A stretch of 64,000 nt of DNA from NCBI GenBank assembly GCA_002403305.1, contig DHHM01000001.1, positions 62,001 through 126,000 on the forward strand, written 5' to 3'. The stretch comes from Bacteroidales bacterium UBA4772 (GTDB lineage: Bacteria > Bacteroidota > Bacteroidia > Bacteroidales > VadinHA17). A program made the translations under genes and the position numbers. Shown here one piece after another: positions 7,525 through 16,713 of this stretch; position 1 is the first letter of the stretch, and each line of letters opens with the position of its first letter. The notes beneath the pieces were generated by a model. It saw only the letters and a list, made by a program, of their open reading frames with translations, ran no database searches and was not told the origin of the DNA.

Positions 7525-10483
7525 AACCTGGCCTCAAGGCCCGGAAGAGCACCTCTGCCGGATGCAGGGCGATCCTGCCAGTGCCGTCCTTCACATGGTG
7601 GCGGCAGCTTGTTCCCGGAGCACAGATGATGGTTGAGGCTGACGCCGCCCTCACATCGGGGAACAGAACCAGCTCTCCCACCTTCCGGGAGAGATCATAA
7701 TGCTCCTTCTCGTATCCGAAAGCGCCTGCCATGCCGCAGCAACCTGATGGTATCTCCCTGACCTTATAGTTTGCCGGTATGCCAAGTGCAGCCAACACCG
7801 GCGCCGAGGTTGTAATTGCCTTCTCCTGGCAGTGCACATGCACAAGCACCTCTGCCGGCTCATCGTTGAACATATCACTCTTTATCCTTCCCGCACTGAA
7901 CTCCCTGGCAATGAACTCCTCAAGAGTATAAGTGTGCTGTGCCATCCTTAATGCCTCGGGGCGCAACTCATCTCCGGCCAGGTCGGGGAACTCATCCCTG
8001 AAACCCAGAATGGCCGAGGGCTCAATGCCTACCAGCGGCCGCTCAACGTTTACAAGAGGGGCAAAGGCTTCAATATTTTGGACAATCAGCCTCTTCGCTT
8101 TGCGAAGAAACCCTTTGGATATGTATGTTCTGGCACTGGCCGTATTCCCGGTTACCGTGATCCGGTACCCGAGACCGGTCAGCAGCCTGGCCGTGGCAAT
8201 CCCTGCGCTGAGGTCGTTGTGGTTTGTGAACTCATCAACAAACAGGCAGACCTCGCCGGCAGGAGTGGCCGGATTCAACCCCGGGAGATTCCTTTTCAGC
8301 CATCTCCTGAATGTCATCGGTGCCAGCAAGGGGATGCTTCTCTCGGAGGCAAAACCTGTCACCTTCTTGATTATCAGTGAGCTGAACTTGTTTGCTGCAA
8401 AGAAGTTGAATATCCCCGGAATGAAGGAGAAGAGACTGTAGATCGTTGGCAGCGAGGCAATCATCCGCGTCCGCAGCGAAGGTGGGTGTACATCGTTGTA
8501 ATGCTGGAGGAATTCCGACTTGAGTTTGGCGATGTCCACTCCTGAAGGACACTCACTCCGGCATCCCTTGCAGGCAAGGCAAAGGTCCAGTATCTCATAT
8601 ATCTCGCGACTGTCCCATGGGTTTGCCCTTTCGGTATAAAGCATTTCCCTCAATATGTTTGCCCTCGCCCTGGTGGTGAGCCGCTCGTCGCCCGTGGCCA
8701 TGTAGCTGGGACACATCGTACCGCCTATGGCGCTGCTCTTGCGGCAGTCGCCAGACCCGTTGCACTTCTCCGCCGCTCGCACCACACCGCCGCTGTCAGA
8801 GAAGTCATACCAGGTCTTCAGCTCTGGCGTGGGCTTTCCCGGGATATAACGAAGGGAGCTGTCCATGGGAGGGGTATCTGTTATCTTACCCGGGTTTAGA
8901 ATTCCATGGGGATCGAAAACCTTTTTTATCCTCTTGTTTAGCAGATAGTTATGCTCTCCAATGATCAGCGGGATGAACTCACCCCTGAGGCGGCCGTCGC
9001 CATGCTCACCGCTCATTGAACCGCGGTATTTCTTTACTGTGCGGGCTGTCTCTTCCGCGACGGTGCGCAGCAGCTTAGCCTCGTCAGCATTCTTCAGGTT
9101 GATGAGAGGCCTGATGTGAAGCTCCCCGGTGCCTATATGTGCATGATATACAGACTCTTTGCCGCATGAGGCAAGCATCTTTTCAATATCCTCAACAAAA
9201 TCGCCCAGCCGGTTCACGTCAACGGCACAGTCCTCTATCAGTGAAATGGGCTTGGCGTCGCCGGGTATGTTTGACAGGATGCCCAGTCCTGCCTTGCGCA
9301 GGTCCCACACCCTCTTCACATCATTGCCCCAGACGATAGGAAAGGCATATCCCAGTCCCTCAGCCTGCATCTCAGCCACCATACTATCAGCTGAGGCGAT
9401 TATCTCTTCACGGTTGCCGGCACAAAACTCCACTATCAGCAATGCCCCCGGCTCACCTTCAATGAAGAACCTGTTTCGTTTCTGGCTCTCGACGGTGGCG
9501 GCAAGCGAGAGTATGTTGTTGTCGATCAGCTCCACAGCCCACGGTTTGCGTCTCAGGGCAATGAGGTTTGCACGGAAAGCCTCATGGCGATGCTGCAGGT
9601 GAACGCATGAGAGCGCCTTCACAGGCGGCGGGAGGGGCACAAGTCCCATCTTTACCTCCGTGACAAAGGCCAGGGTGCCCTCAGAACCTGCTATCAGTCG
9701 CGCCAGGTTGATGCCCCGGCCTGAACCCGGGGTGAAGGGTTCACTGTAAAGCAGGTCATCGAGAGCATAACCGGTGTTGCGGCGGGGAATGGTGAAATCC
9801 GGGTAGTCACGCCTGATTGCATCACGGTTTTCAGGGTCTGACATGATACGGTCAATCTCCCTGTATATCTCACCCTCGGCGCTTTGCAACAAGCATTTCT
9901 GTCTGTATTGCTCCCCTGTAAGCTCCCCGAAGGTGACCTCCGACCCGTCATGGAGAATGGCTTTTGCCTCAATGATATGATCCCTGACCGAACCGTAGAC
10001 CAGAGAGTGCAGTCCGCAGGCGTTGTTGCCTATCATGCCTCCAATGTTGCACCTGTTGGAGGTTGAAGTCTCAGGTCCGAAGAGAAGCCCGTGACTGCGG
10101 AGCAGAGCGTTGAGCTCATCGGGGACCACCCCCGGCTCCATCCTTACCCATCGCTCTTCAGTGTTGATCTCCAGGATTTTACTGAAGTGACGCGAGAGGT
10201 CGGCCACAATACCCGAGCCTACCACCTGTCCAGCCAGTGACGTTCCGGCTGCCCTCGGGATGATGCCGATGCGCTGCTTCGCGGCAAACGCCAGAACTCT
10301 TTTGATATCTTCAGCATGAGCCGGATAAACAACTGCCAGCGGCTCCTCCCTGTAGATGGAGGCATCGGTGGCATACATGAGCCTCGAGCTCAGGTCAGAT
10401 CTCACCTCACCTTCAAAACCGAGGTCCGCAAGTCCGGTAACAATGGTTGTGTCTTGATCCTGCATTATCGCAATTTCCGGCAA
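7523..10483 (-). CDS. FAD-linked oxidase / Fe-S / CCG-domain fusion, D-lactate or 2-hydroxyacid dehydrogenase type
   Basis: A 986-residue fusion resembling YdiJ and Dld-type respiratory D-2-hydroxyacid dehydrogenases. In order: an FAD_binding_4 (PCMH) domain with PRAAGTSLAGQVVG and GGMIGNNACGLHSLVYG (about residues 40-260), an FAD-oxidase C-terminal domain ending in SGEHGDGRLRGEF, a ferredoxin-like part with CNGSGDCRK..TMCPSY and CLACKGCRSECPSG, and cysteine-rich CCG motifs including GCCGMAGAFGYEKEHY. It probably oxidises D-lactate or another D-2-hydroxyacid on the inner face of the membrane and passes electrons onward through the Fe-S clusters. An in-frame Met at residue 7 (10465) is an alternative start. 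Its location just before the acetate/butyrate operon, divergently oriented, fits fermentative carbon flow. The exact substrate is not resolved. Confidence 0.87.
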   Translation of the reverse strand: MPEIAIMQDQDTTIVTGLADLGFEGEVRSDLSSRLMYATDASIYREEPLAVVYPAHAEDIKRVLAFAAKQRIGIIPRAAGTSLAGQVVGSGIVADLSRHFSKILEINTEERWVRMEPGVVPDELNALLRSHGLLFGPETSTSNRCNIGGMIGNNACGLHSLVYGSVRDHIIEAKAILHDGSEVTFGELTGEQYRQKCLLQSAEGEIYREIDRIMSDPENRDAIRRDYPDFTIPRRNTGYALDDLLYSEPFTPGSGRGINLARLIAGSEGTLAFVTEVKMGLVPLPPPVKALSCVHLQHRHEAFRANLIALRRKPWAVELIDNNILSLAATVESQKRNRFFIEGEPGALLIVEFCAGNREEIIASADSMVAEMQAEGLGYAFPIVWGNDVKRVWDLRKAGLGILSNIPGDAKPISLIEDCAVDVNRLGDFVEDIEKMLASCGKESVYHAHIGTGELHIRPLINLKNADEAKLLRTVAEETARTVKKYRGSMSGEHGDGRLRGEFIPLIIGEHNYLLNKRIKKVFDPHGILNPGKITDTPPMDSSLRYIPGKPTPELKTWYDFSDSGGVVRAAEKCNGSGDCRKSSAIGGTMCPSYMATGDERLTTRARANILREMLYTERANPWDSREIYEILDLCLACKGCRSECPSGVDIAKLKSEFLQHYNDVHPPSLRTRMIASLPTIYSLFSFIPGIFNFFAANKFSSLIIKKVTGFASERSIPLLAPMTFRRWLKRNLPGLNPATPAGEVCLFVDEFTNHNDLSAGIATARLLTGLGYRITVTGNTASARTYISKGFLRKAKRLIVQNIEAFAPLVNVERPLVGIEPSAILGFRDEFPDLAGDELRPEALRMAQHTYTLEEFIAREFSAGRIKSDMFNDEPAEVLVHVHCQEKAITTSAPVLAALGIPANYKVREIPSGCCGMAGAFGYEKEHYDLSRKVGELVLFPDVRAASASTIICAPGTSCRHHVKDGTGRIALHPAEVLFRALRPG

Positions 10484-10652
10484 TAAAAATAGAGATTTGA
10501 AGCCATCCCGGCACGGGCTGACAGTCTGTTTTCGAAAAAAAATTCTAAAATTTGAAAATTCTGACTTTAATCATGTAGTTGATAATTGCGGGATTACACT
10601 TTTTTCGTACTTTTAACCCGACACGAACATTTAACTAAAATATTGATATACA

Positions 10653-11660
10653 ATGGAATTGCTTGATCAGATCAAATTGAATGCCAAACAGCACAATAAA
10701 ATGATTGTCCTGCCCGAAGGTACGGAGGAGAGGACCTTGAAGGCTGCAGACGCAGTCCTGGCAGAGGGAATCACGCGCGTTACCCTTCTTGGTAACCCCT
10801 CGGAGATAAAATCACTTGCTGATTCGTTTGGTCTGAAGAATGTAGAGAGGGCGGATATTATTGATCCGGTCCGTCATCCGAAGAAGGAGCAGTATATCGA
10901 CCTGATGGTCGAGCTTCGCAAGAGCAAGGGTCTGACAAGGGAGGAAGCATCAAAACTGATTGAGGACCCTCTTTACCTCGGGGTTATGATGATCAAGAGC
11001 GGCGATGCCGACGGGGAGGTTGCCGGTGCAAGAAACACCACGGGTGATGTGCTGAGACCAGCCTTCCAGATTGTCAAAACCACTCCGGGCATCTCCGTAG
11101 TTTCGGGGGCATTTATTATGATATTGAAGGACAAGGAGTTCGGATCAGATGGCATCATCGTGTTCGCTGACGGAGCAGTTCATCCTGATCCTACCGACAA
11201 GGAGCTGGCGGAGATCGCTGTGGCTACAGCCCGTACAACAAAGGCAATAGTGGGAGTGGAACCTAAAGTGGCTCTTCTCAGCTTTTCAACAATGGGCAGT
11301 GCAAAACATCCTATGGTTGATAAAGTTGTGAACGCCACCAGGATGGCAAAGGAGATGGCTCCCGAATTCATGTTCGAGGGTGAGCTTCAGGCAGATGCGG
11401 CCCTCATCGAGGCCATCGGCCGGAAGAAAGCACCTGGCAGTAAGATAGCAGGCCATGCAAACGTACTTGTCTTCCCCAACCTGGAGTGCGGAAACATAGC
11501 ATACAAGCTTGTAGAACGCCTGGCACACGCACAGGCAATCGGCCCTGTCCTCCAGGGCATGGCCGCACCGATAAACGACCTCTCGAGGGGCTGCTCGGTA
11601 AGTGATATAATTAACGTAATTGCCATAACTGCCAACCAGGCAGCAGGCATCACCAAATAA
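10653..11660 (+). CDS. pta: Phosphate acetyltransferase
   Basis: Converts acetyl-CoA and phosphate to acetyl phosphate. At 335 aa it is the short form with only the PTA_PTB catalytic domain, as in many anaerobes. Typical segments are MIVLPEGTEERTLKAA near the start, KSGDADGEVAGARNTTGDVLRPA, FSTMGSAKHPMVDKV and the C-terminal GCSVSDIINVIAITANQA. It is the first gene of a five-gene run (pta, ackA, ptb, ptb, buk), with ackA starting ten bases after its stop. TACTTTTA at 10608-10615 is a near match to the -7 box and may mark the operon promoter, with about 40 bases of leader. Confidence 0.96.
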   Translation: MELLDQIKLNAKQHNKMIVLPEGTEERTLKAADAVLAEGITRVTLLGNPSEIKSLADSFGLKNVERADIIDPVRHPKKEQYIDLMVELRKSKGLTREEASKLIEDPLYLGVMMIKSGDADGEVAGARNTTGDVLRPAFQIVKTTPGISVVSGAFIMILKDKEFGSDGIIVFADGAVHPDPTDKELAEIAVATARTTKAIVGVEPKVALLSFSTMGSAKHPMVDKVVNATRMAKEMAPEFMFEGELQADAALIEAIGRKKAPGSKIAGHANVLVFPNLECGNIAYKLVERLAHAQAIGPVLQGMAAPINDLSRGCSVSDIINVIAITANQAAGITK

Positions 11661-11670
11661 AAACAATCGA

Positions 11671-12882
11671 ATGACAATACTGGTTCTTAACTGCGGCAGC
11701 TCATCAATCAAGTATCAGCTGTTTAACATGAACAACGACTCTGAGGTCCTGGCCAAGGGACTGCTGGAGCGTATCGGACTGACAGACAGCATACTGACCC
11801 ATAAGCCGACCGGAAAGGATAACTATAAGGTGGTGCTTGACATCCCTGACCATACCGTGGGTATAAACATGGTGATGGAGGCCCTGGTGCATCCCGTACA
11901 CGGCGTGATAAAAACCGTTGATGAGATTAAGGCTGTGGGACACAGAGTGGCACATGGCGGGGAAAATTTTAAGGAGTCGGTACTGATAGACAACGATGTT
12001 AAACGTGATATCGAAAAGTGCGCTGAACTTGCACCTCTGCATAACCCGGCACACCTTAAGGGTATCCTCTCATGCGAGAAACTTCTTCCGGGAATACCCC
12101 AGGTGGCAGTCTTTGACACCTCATTCCATCAGACCATGCCCGACTATGCCTTCATGTACGCCATCCCGTACGAATACTACGATAAATACAAGATCCGCAA
12201 ATACGGTTTCCACGGAACAAGCCACAGGTACGTCGCTGAAAAAGCATGCAGGTTGCTGGGTATGGACTATCCCTGCTCAAAAATCATTACATGCCATCTG
12301 GGCAACGGAGCCTCGATAACTGCCATAGAAAACGGCAAATCAATTGACACATCCATGGGATTCACTCCCGTTGACGGACTGATAATGGGTACCCGAACAG
12401 GAGAGATAGATCCCGGAGTAGTGCTCTATCTGGCTGATAAAGAAGAACTGAGCGTCAGCGGCGTAAATAACATGATAAACAAGAAGAGCGGTGTTGCGGG
12501 TATCTCACAGCTGTCGTCAGACATGCGCGACCTTGAGGTGGCCGCGGCGGAGGGTAATCCCAAAGCCCTCCTTGCACTCAATATGTACGCCTATAAAATC
12601 AAGAAGTTTATCGGTGCTTACGCAGCGGCCCTCAACGGACTGGACCTGCTGATATTTACCGCCGGAGTGGGAGAGAACGATTTCAACGCACGGAAGATGA
12701 TATGCTCCGACATGGAGTATATGGGAATAGAGATCGACACCGGGGTCAATCACGGAGTGAAGGGTAGGGATCTGATTATATCCAAACCCACATCAAAGGT
12801 TAAGGTGATGGTGGTAACCACCGATGAAGAATTTGTAATAGCATCAGATACTAAAGAAATAGTTGAGAAGTTAAATATTTAA
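11671..12882 (+). CDS. ackA: Acetate kinase
   Basis: Makes ATP and acetate from acetyl phosphate; 403 aa, the normal length. It starts ILVLNCGSSSIKYQLF (phosphate 1 motif of the sugar-kinase/actin fold) and contains VFDTSFHQTMPDYAF, KYGFHGTSHRYV, CHLGNGASITAI, GTRTGEIDPGV and FTAGVGEND, all family signatures. With pta it forms the substrate-level phosphorylation route from acetyl-CoA. It is the second gene of the operon, and the first phosphobutyryltransferase gene starts 12 bases after its stop. Confidence 0.97.
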   Translation: MTILVLNCGSSSIKYQLFNMNNDSEVLAKGLLERIGLTDSILTHKPTGKDNYKVVLDIPDHTVGINMVMEALVHPVHGVIKTVDEIKAVGHRVAHGGENFKESVLIDNDVKRDIEKCAELAPLHNPAHLKGILSCEKLLPGIPQVAVFDTSFHQTMPDYAFMYAIPYEYYDKYKIRKYGFHGTSHRYVAEKACRLLGMDYPCSKIITCHLGNGASITAIENGKSIDTSMGFTPVDGLIMGTRTGEIDPGVVLYLADKEELSVSGVNNMINKKSGVAGISQLSSDMRDLEVAAAEGNPKALLALNMYAYKIKKFIGAYAAALNGLDLLIFTAGVGENDFNARKMICSDMEYMGIEIDTGVNHGVKGRDLIISKPTSKVKVMVVTTDEEFVIASDTKEIVEKLNI

Positions 12883-12894
12883 CTGCTGTATATC

Positions 12895-13800
12895 ATGGTA
12901 TTAAGACACCTTGAAGAACTGAAGGAACTACTGGTTGACAGGCCTGCCAGGAGAATGGTGCTGGCTGCGGCACAGGACCAGAATTCGCTTGCATCGGCTA
13001 TCATGGCAGCCAGGGACGGATTCATTGAACCAATCCTGGTAGGTGACAAAGAGGTCGTCCAGAAGATCGCCTCCGAACATAACCTCGACCTGACAGGTGT
13101 TAGGATGATCCATGAACCAGACACTGAAATGGCTGTGGAGATAGCTGTCAAGATGGTGCGAAGCAACCAGGCTGACATACTCATGAAGGGAAAGGTGGGA
13201 ACCTCCTCCCTTCTCAGGGCTGTGCTCAACAAGGAGTGGGGACTGAGGTCCGGGGCACTGCTCTCTCACTTTGCCATATTTGAGGTGGAGGCATACCATA
13301 AGCTCATTGCGGTTACAGATGTTGCGATGAATATTGCTCCCAACCTGCAGGACAAGATATCAATCGTTAATAATTCCGTTGCCTGCCTCAACAAACTCGG
13401 TATTGAGATGCCCAAGGTGGCAGTGCTGGGAGCAGTGGAGATGGTAAGCGAGAACATGCAGGCCACACTTGATGCCGCCCTTCTCTCGAAGATGAACCAG
13501 CGCGATCAGATTAAGAACTGCATCATCGACGGGCCTCTGGCTTTTGATAATGCCATTAGCCTTGAAAGTGCAAACCACAAGGGCATAAGAAGTGATGTCG
13601 CAGGCGATACCGATCTGCTGCTGATGCCTGATATTGAGGTCGGAAATGTACTCTACAAGTCGCTCGTCTTCTTCGCTCACTCCGGTGTGGCTGCTGTGAT
13701 ACTTGGTGCTACTGCACCGATTGTTCTGACATCCAGGAGCGACTCAGACCAGGCAAAATACTACAGCATCCTTCTCGCAGCGGCAATCTCAAGAGCTTGA
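12895..13800 (+). CDS. ptb: Phosphate butyryltransferase, first copy
   Basis: PTA_PTB-fold acyltransferase of 301 aa, the usual Ptb length. It should convert butyryl-CoA or a branched acyl-CoA with phosphate to the acyl phosphate used by butyrate kinase. Visible segments are LAAAQDQNSLASAIMAA, ADILMKGKVGTSSLLRAVLNKEWGLR (substrate-loop region), ITDEAG-free VTDVAMNIAPNLQDK, and the C-terminal GATAPIVLTSRSDSDQAKYYS shared by Ptb proteins. It sits between ackA and a second, clearly related ptb gene only four bases away. The two copies are diverged paralogues rather than a recent duplication, which suggests different acyl specificity or a hetero-oligomer. Confidence 0.9.
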   Translation: MVLRHLEELKELLVDRPARRMVLAAAQDQNSLASAIMAARDGFIEPILVGDKEVVQKIASEHNLDLTGVRMIHEPDTEMAVEIAVKMVRSNQADILMKGKVGTSSLLRAVLNKEWGLRSGALLSHFAIFEVEAYHKLIAVTDVAMNIAPNLQDKISIVNNSVACLNKLGIEMPKVAVLGAVEMVSENMQATLDAALLSKMNQRDQIKNCIIDGPLAFDNAISLESANHKGIRSDVAGDTDLLLMPDIEVGNVLYKSLVFFAHSGVAAVILGATAPIVLTSRSDSDQAKYYSILLAAAISRA

Positions 13801-13804
13801 TCCT

Positions 13805-14719
13805 ATGATAACCAGCCTCGGTCAGATGGCTGATACCGTCAGGTCATCCGGCAAAATATACAAGATAGCAGTCGCCTGGGCACAGGATCCCAATACTGTC
13901 GGTTCACTGCACCGTGCTGTGAGTGAGGGCTTTGCGGAAGCATTTATGATAGGGCGAAGGGAGCAGATCGTCAAAACCTGCAGCGACAAGGGCATTGACC
14001 CCCGTGTTTTTACAGTCATCGAAGCGGAAAATGAAAGGGTTGCTGCTGAGATGGCGGTAAGGATGACACGGACAGGTGAGACTGACATAGTCATGAAAGG
14101 CCTCGTGGGTACCGACAAATTCCTGAAGGCGGTTATGGATAAGGAGCATGGGCTGCTCCCCCCGAAGGCAGTCATGAGCTATGTATGCGCAGTGGAGATA
14201 CCGAAATACAGCAAGCTTCTCTTTATTACCGACACAGCCGTTATCCCCTTTCCGGACCTGGAACAGAAGGTGGCCATGGCTGAATATGCCATAGGAATAG
14301 CCCGCAGGTTCGGTATCAGGAAACCTCGTGCGGCGCTTATCGGCGCCTCCGAGAAGGTCAGCAGCCACTTCCCGAACAGCCTCGACTATTCTGTCATGTG
14401 CAAGATGGCTGAGCGGGGCCAGATATCCGACTGCATCATGGACGGACCGGTTGACATCTTCCTGGCCTGTGATCCTGAGAGCGTGAAAATCAAGGGGGTA
14501 GATACCCCCCTGGAAGGAGACGCTGACATATTGCTTTTTCCCTCCCTCGAATCGTGCAACCCATTCTATAAGGGACTTATGCTGTTCGGCGGTGGCGAAC
14601 TTGCCGGGATGATATGCGGAACAACAAAACCTGTGGTGCTCATGTCCAGGAGCGAAAGCGAACTTTCAAAATATTACTGTGTGGCACTGGCATGCCTGAT
14701 GTCATCATCAAACAAATGA
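13805..14719 (+). CDS. ptb: Phosphate butyryltransferase-like protein, second copy
   Basis: Second PTA_PTB-fold protein, 304 aa. It parallels the upstream copy throughout: VAWAQDPNTVGSLHRAVSEG matches the first copy's LAAAQDQNSLAS stretch, ETDIVMKGLVGTDKFLKAVMDKEHGL matches its substrate loop, and TTKPVVLMSRSESELSKYYC matches its C-terminus. The family residues look intact, so it is probably active. Its stop codon overlaps the start of butyrate kinase in an ATGA arrangement at 14716-14719, implying translational coupling. In related anaerobes tandem ptb genes go with branched-chain amino-acid fermentation (isobutyrate, isovalerate); this is inference, and a regulatory role for one copy remains possible. 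Confidence 0.85.
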   Translation: MITSLGQMADTVRSSGKIYKIAVAWAQDPNTVGSLHRAVSEGFAEAFMIGRREQIVKTCSDKGIDPRVFTVIEAENERVAAEMAVRMTRTGETDIVMKGLVGTDKFLKAVMDKEHGLLPPKAVMSYVCAVEIPKYSKLLFITDTAVIPFPDLEQKVAMAEYAIGIARRFGIRKPRAALIGASEKVSSHFPNSLDYSVMCKMAERGQISDCIMDGPVDIFLACDPESVKIKGVDTPLEGDADILLFPSLESCNPFYKGLMLFGGGELAGMICGTTKPVVLMSRSESELSKYYCVALACLMSSSNK

Positions 14720-15804
14720 ACGTGATGAACGATAAACTGATACTTGCCGTCAACCCCGGATCAACCAGCACCAAGTTTGCACTTGCAAGGGGCAGTGAGA
14801 TGCTGTTCGAAAGGACCCTGAAGCATGGCTCTGAAGAGCTGGTAAGGTTCATCTCAATGACGGAGCAGTTACCTTTCCGCTACCGGCTGATAATGGATGT
14901 CCTGGAGAAGGAGGGTACGGCACTTTCTGATATTGCTGCCGTTGTTGGCAGAGGAGGACTCGTCAACCCGATAGAGTCAGGTGTCTATGAGGTCAATGAG
15001 CTTATGAAGAGACACCTGACAGAGGCCGTCAATGGTGAACACGCAAGCAACCTGGGAGCGCTGCTGGCTGACATGATCGTTGCACAGCTGCCCGCAGCCA
15101 GAGCGTATATAGTTGATCCCGTGGTAGTTGATGAACTTAATCCGGTGGCCCGTCTCTCCGGTCATCCGCTGTTCTCCCGCAAATCAATCTTTCATGCACT
15201 GAACCAGAAGGCTGTGGCAAGGGTATACGCGGAGTCCGTGGGGAAGGAATATGAGGACCTGAATCTCATCGTGGCACACATGGGAGGAGGTATAAGCGTG
15301 GGAGCGCACCGGAGAGGCAGGGTTGTTGATGTAAATAATGCACTTAACGGCGACGGTCCCTTTTCGCCCGAGAGAAGCGGCGGGCTTCCTACCGCGCAGC
15401 TGGTAGCATTATGCTTCAGCGGCAGCCACTCTCACGAAGAGGTAAAGTCAATGCTGGCCGGAAAGGGAGGTATAGTGGCATACCTTGGCACAAATAGTTT
15501 TGAGGAGGCAACAAGACGCGCAGGGGAGGGAGATGCAGAGGCTGCACTCATCATCGAAGGCTGCAGCTATCAGACAGCAAAGGAGATAGGAGCAATGGCC
15601 GCCGTTCTGAAAGGTGAAGTGGATGCAATCGTTCTGACAGGCGGACTGGCATATGAAAAGGCTCACACAGACCGCATAACTGAGATGGTAAGCAAGATTG
15701 CCCCGATCTTCGTCTATCCCGGCGAGGATGAACTAAAGGCACTGGCCTTCAACGGCTACCTGGCAGTCACCGGCAGGATCAGAGTCAGGGAATACCTGGG
15801 ATGA
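14716..15804 (+). CDS. buk: Butyrate kinase
   Basis: Acetate/butyrate-kinase family (sugar-kinase/actin fold) protein of 362 aa that forms ATP from butyryl or branched acyl phosphates. The start is LILAVNPGSTSTKFAL; later come VGRGGLVNPIESGVYEV, HALNQKAVARVYA, AHMGGGISVGAHRRGRVVDVNNAL and IVLTGGLAYE, all Buk-specific. I chose the ATG at 14716, which overlaps the upstream stop; a second in-frame ATG at 14725 is also possible (359 aa). The open frame extends further back inside ptb, but that part has no family match. It ends the energy operon, and a long heptad repeat block follows directly. Confidence 0.95.
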   Translation: MNVMNDKLILAVNPGSTSTKFALARGSEMLFERTLKHGSEELVRFISMTEQLPFRYRLIMDVLEKEGTALSDIAAVVGRGGLVNPIESGVYEVNELMKRHLTEAVNGEHASNLGALLADMIVAQLPAARAYIVDPVVVDELNPVARLSGHPLFSRKSIFHALNQKAVARVYAESVGKEYEDLNLIVAHMGGGISVGAHRRGRVVDVNNALNGDGPFSPERSGGLPTAQLVALCFSGSHSHEEVKSMLAGKGGIVAYLGTNSFEEATRRAGEGDAEAALIIEGCSYQTAKEIGAMAAVLKGEVDAIVLTGGLAYEKAHTDRITEMVSKIAPIFVYPGEDELKALAFNGYLAVTGRIRVREYLG

Positions 15805-15805
15805 T

Positions 15806-15922
15806 TCAGTCGGCAGTCCTCAGTCCTAAGTCCTCAGTCTTCAGTCTACAGTCTACAGTTCTAATCCTCAGCCCACAGTTAATCAATAAGTTAACGACTG
15901 CCGGCCGCTGACTGAGGACTGC
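15806..15922. repeat. Intergenic heptad repeat, copy B
   Basis: The longest copy. The left side steps through CAGTCGG, CAGTCCT, CAGTCCT, AAGTCCT, CAGTCTT, CAGTCTA, CAGTCTA in a near-perfect 7-bp ladder. The right side carries GACTGCCGGCCGCTGACTGAGGACTGCC in the opposite orientation (two parts, GACTGCC and GACTGAGGACTGCC, are the clearest). GGCAGTCCTCAGTC on the left is the exact reverse complement of the right arm. It fills the gap between the convergent buk and SDR genes. Confidence 0.88.
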
Positions 15923-15925
15923 CAT

Positions 15926-16621
15926 TCAGGGTACTGACAGTGCCACAGGCAGAATTTTACCATTAAAGAATTTATTGCCGTTGAGGGCAAAATCAGCTAC
16001 AAATGCCCCCATCTCAGCGGGGGAGACCGGAGCGGTGAACCCCGGGAAAGCCTTGTTTAGCATCTCGGTCTGCACGGAACCCGGACAGAGACAGTTGAAT
16101 GAAATGCCCCTTTCGGCATACTCCGCCGCCAGCGACTCGGTAAGAATGGCAAGCGCCCCCTTGGCCGCACTGTACCATGAGAGTCCTGTAAACTTGAGAC
16201 TGCCCTGAAATCCCCCCATGCTGCCAATGTTTACAACATGCGAACCCCTGCCGAAAAGAGGCAATAACTCCGAGATGAGAGCCGCGGGCCCGGTGAAATT
16301 GACAGCCACGGTGGAGGCAATCTCCTCCTCGGTATGGAGCTCAAATGGCTTGTTTACAAGATAGCCGGCATTGTTGATAAGGATATCGATCCGGCCCGGA
16401 TCGGCGCTGAGGCTGTTTTTAAGCTCTCTGAGCGAGGACCGGGAAGCGGTAATATCAAAAGGCATGGCCACTATATTGCCGTTCTCACACTCTTCAGCAA
16501 GGCTTCTGAGAGCCTTTTCGCTCCGGGCAATAACAAAAACGCGGTTTTCAGGACTCCCTGCCAGCTTGAGTGCTACCTCGCGTCCTATGCCGGAAGAGGC
16601 ACCAGTGATAATTATATTCAT
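15926..16621 (-). CDS. Short-chain dehydrogenase/reductase
   Basis: Classical SDR of 231 aa, NAD(P)-dependent. The dinucleotide motif TGASSGIG is at residues about 6-13, NNAGY follows in the middle, and the catalytic pair is in SWYSAAKGA (YxxxK) with the preceding Ser region NIGSMGGF. After it comes NCLCPGSVQTEM. The protein is slightly shorter than the family norm of about 250 aa but looks complete. The substrate cannot be told. It converges with buk across repeat copy B, and its promoter region is shared with the outer-membrane protein gene on the other strand (about 90 bases). Confidence 0.87.
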   Translation of the reverse strand: MNIIITGASSGIGREVALKLAGSPENRVFVIARSEKALRSLAEECENGNIVAMPFDITASRSSLRELKNSLSADPGRIDILINNAGYLVNKPFELHTEEEIASTVAVNFTGPAALISELLPLFGRGSHVVNIGSMGGFQGSLKFTGLSWYSAAKGALAILTESLAAEYAERGISFNCLCPGSVQTEMLNKAFPGFTAPVSPAEMGAFVADFALNGNKFFNGKILPVALSVP

Positions 16622-16713
16622 CTCGAAATCTGTGACTTAATTCATGTTCCTGATCTTTATCCGACCACTGCTGCCGTAAATGTACTATTTTTCACTTTAT
16701 TTGTAGCCTCAAA

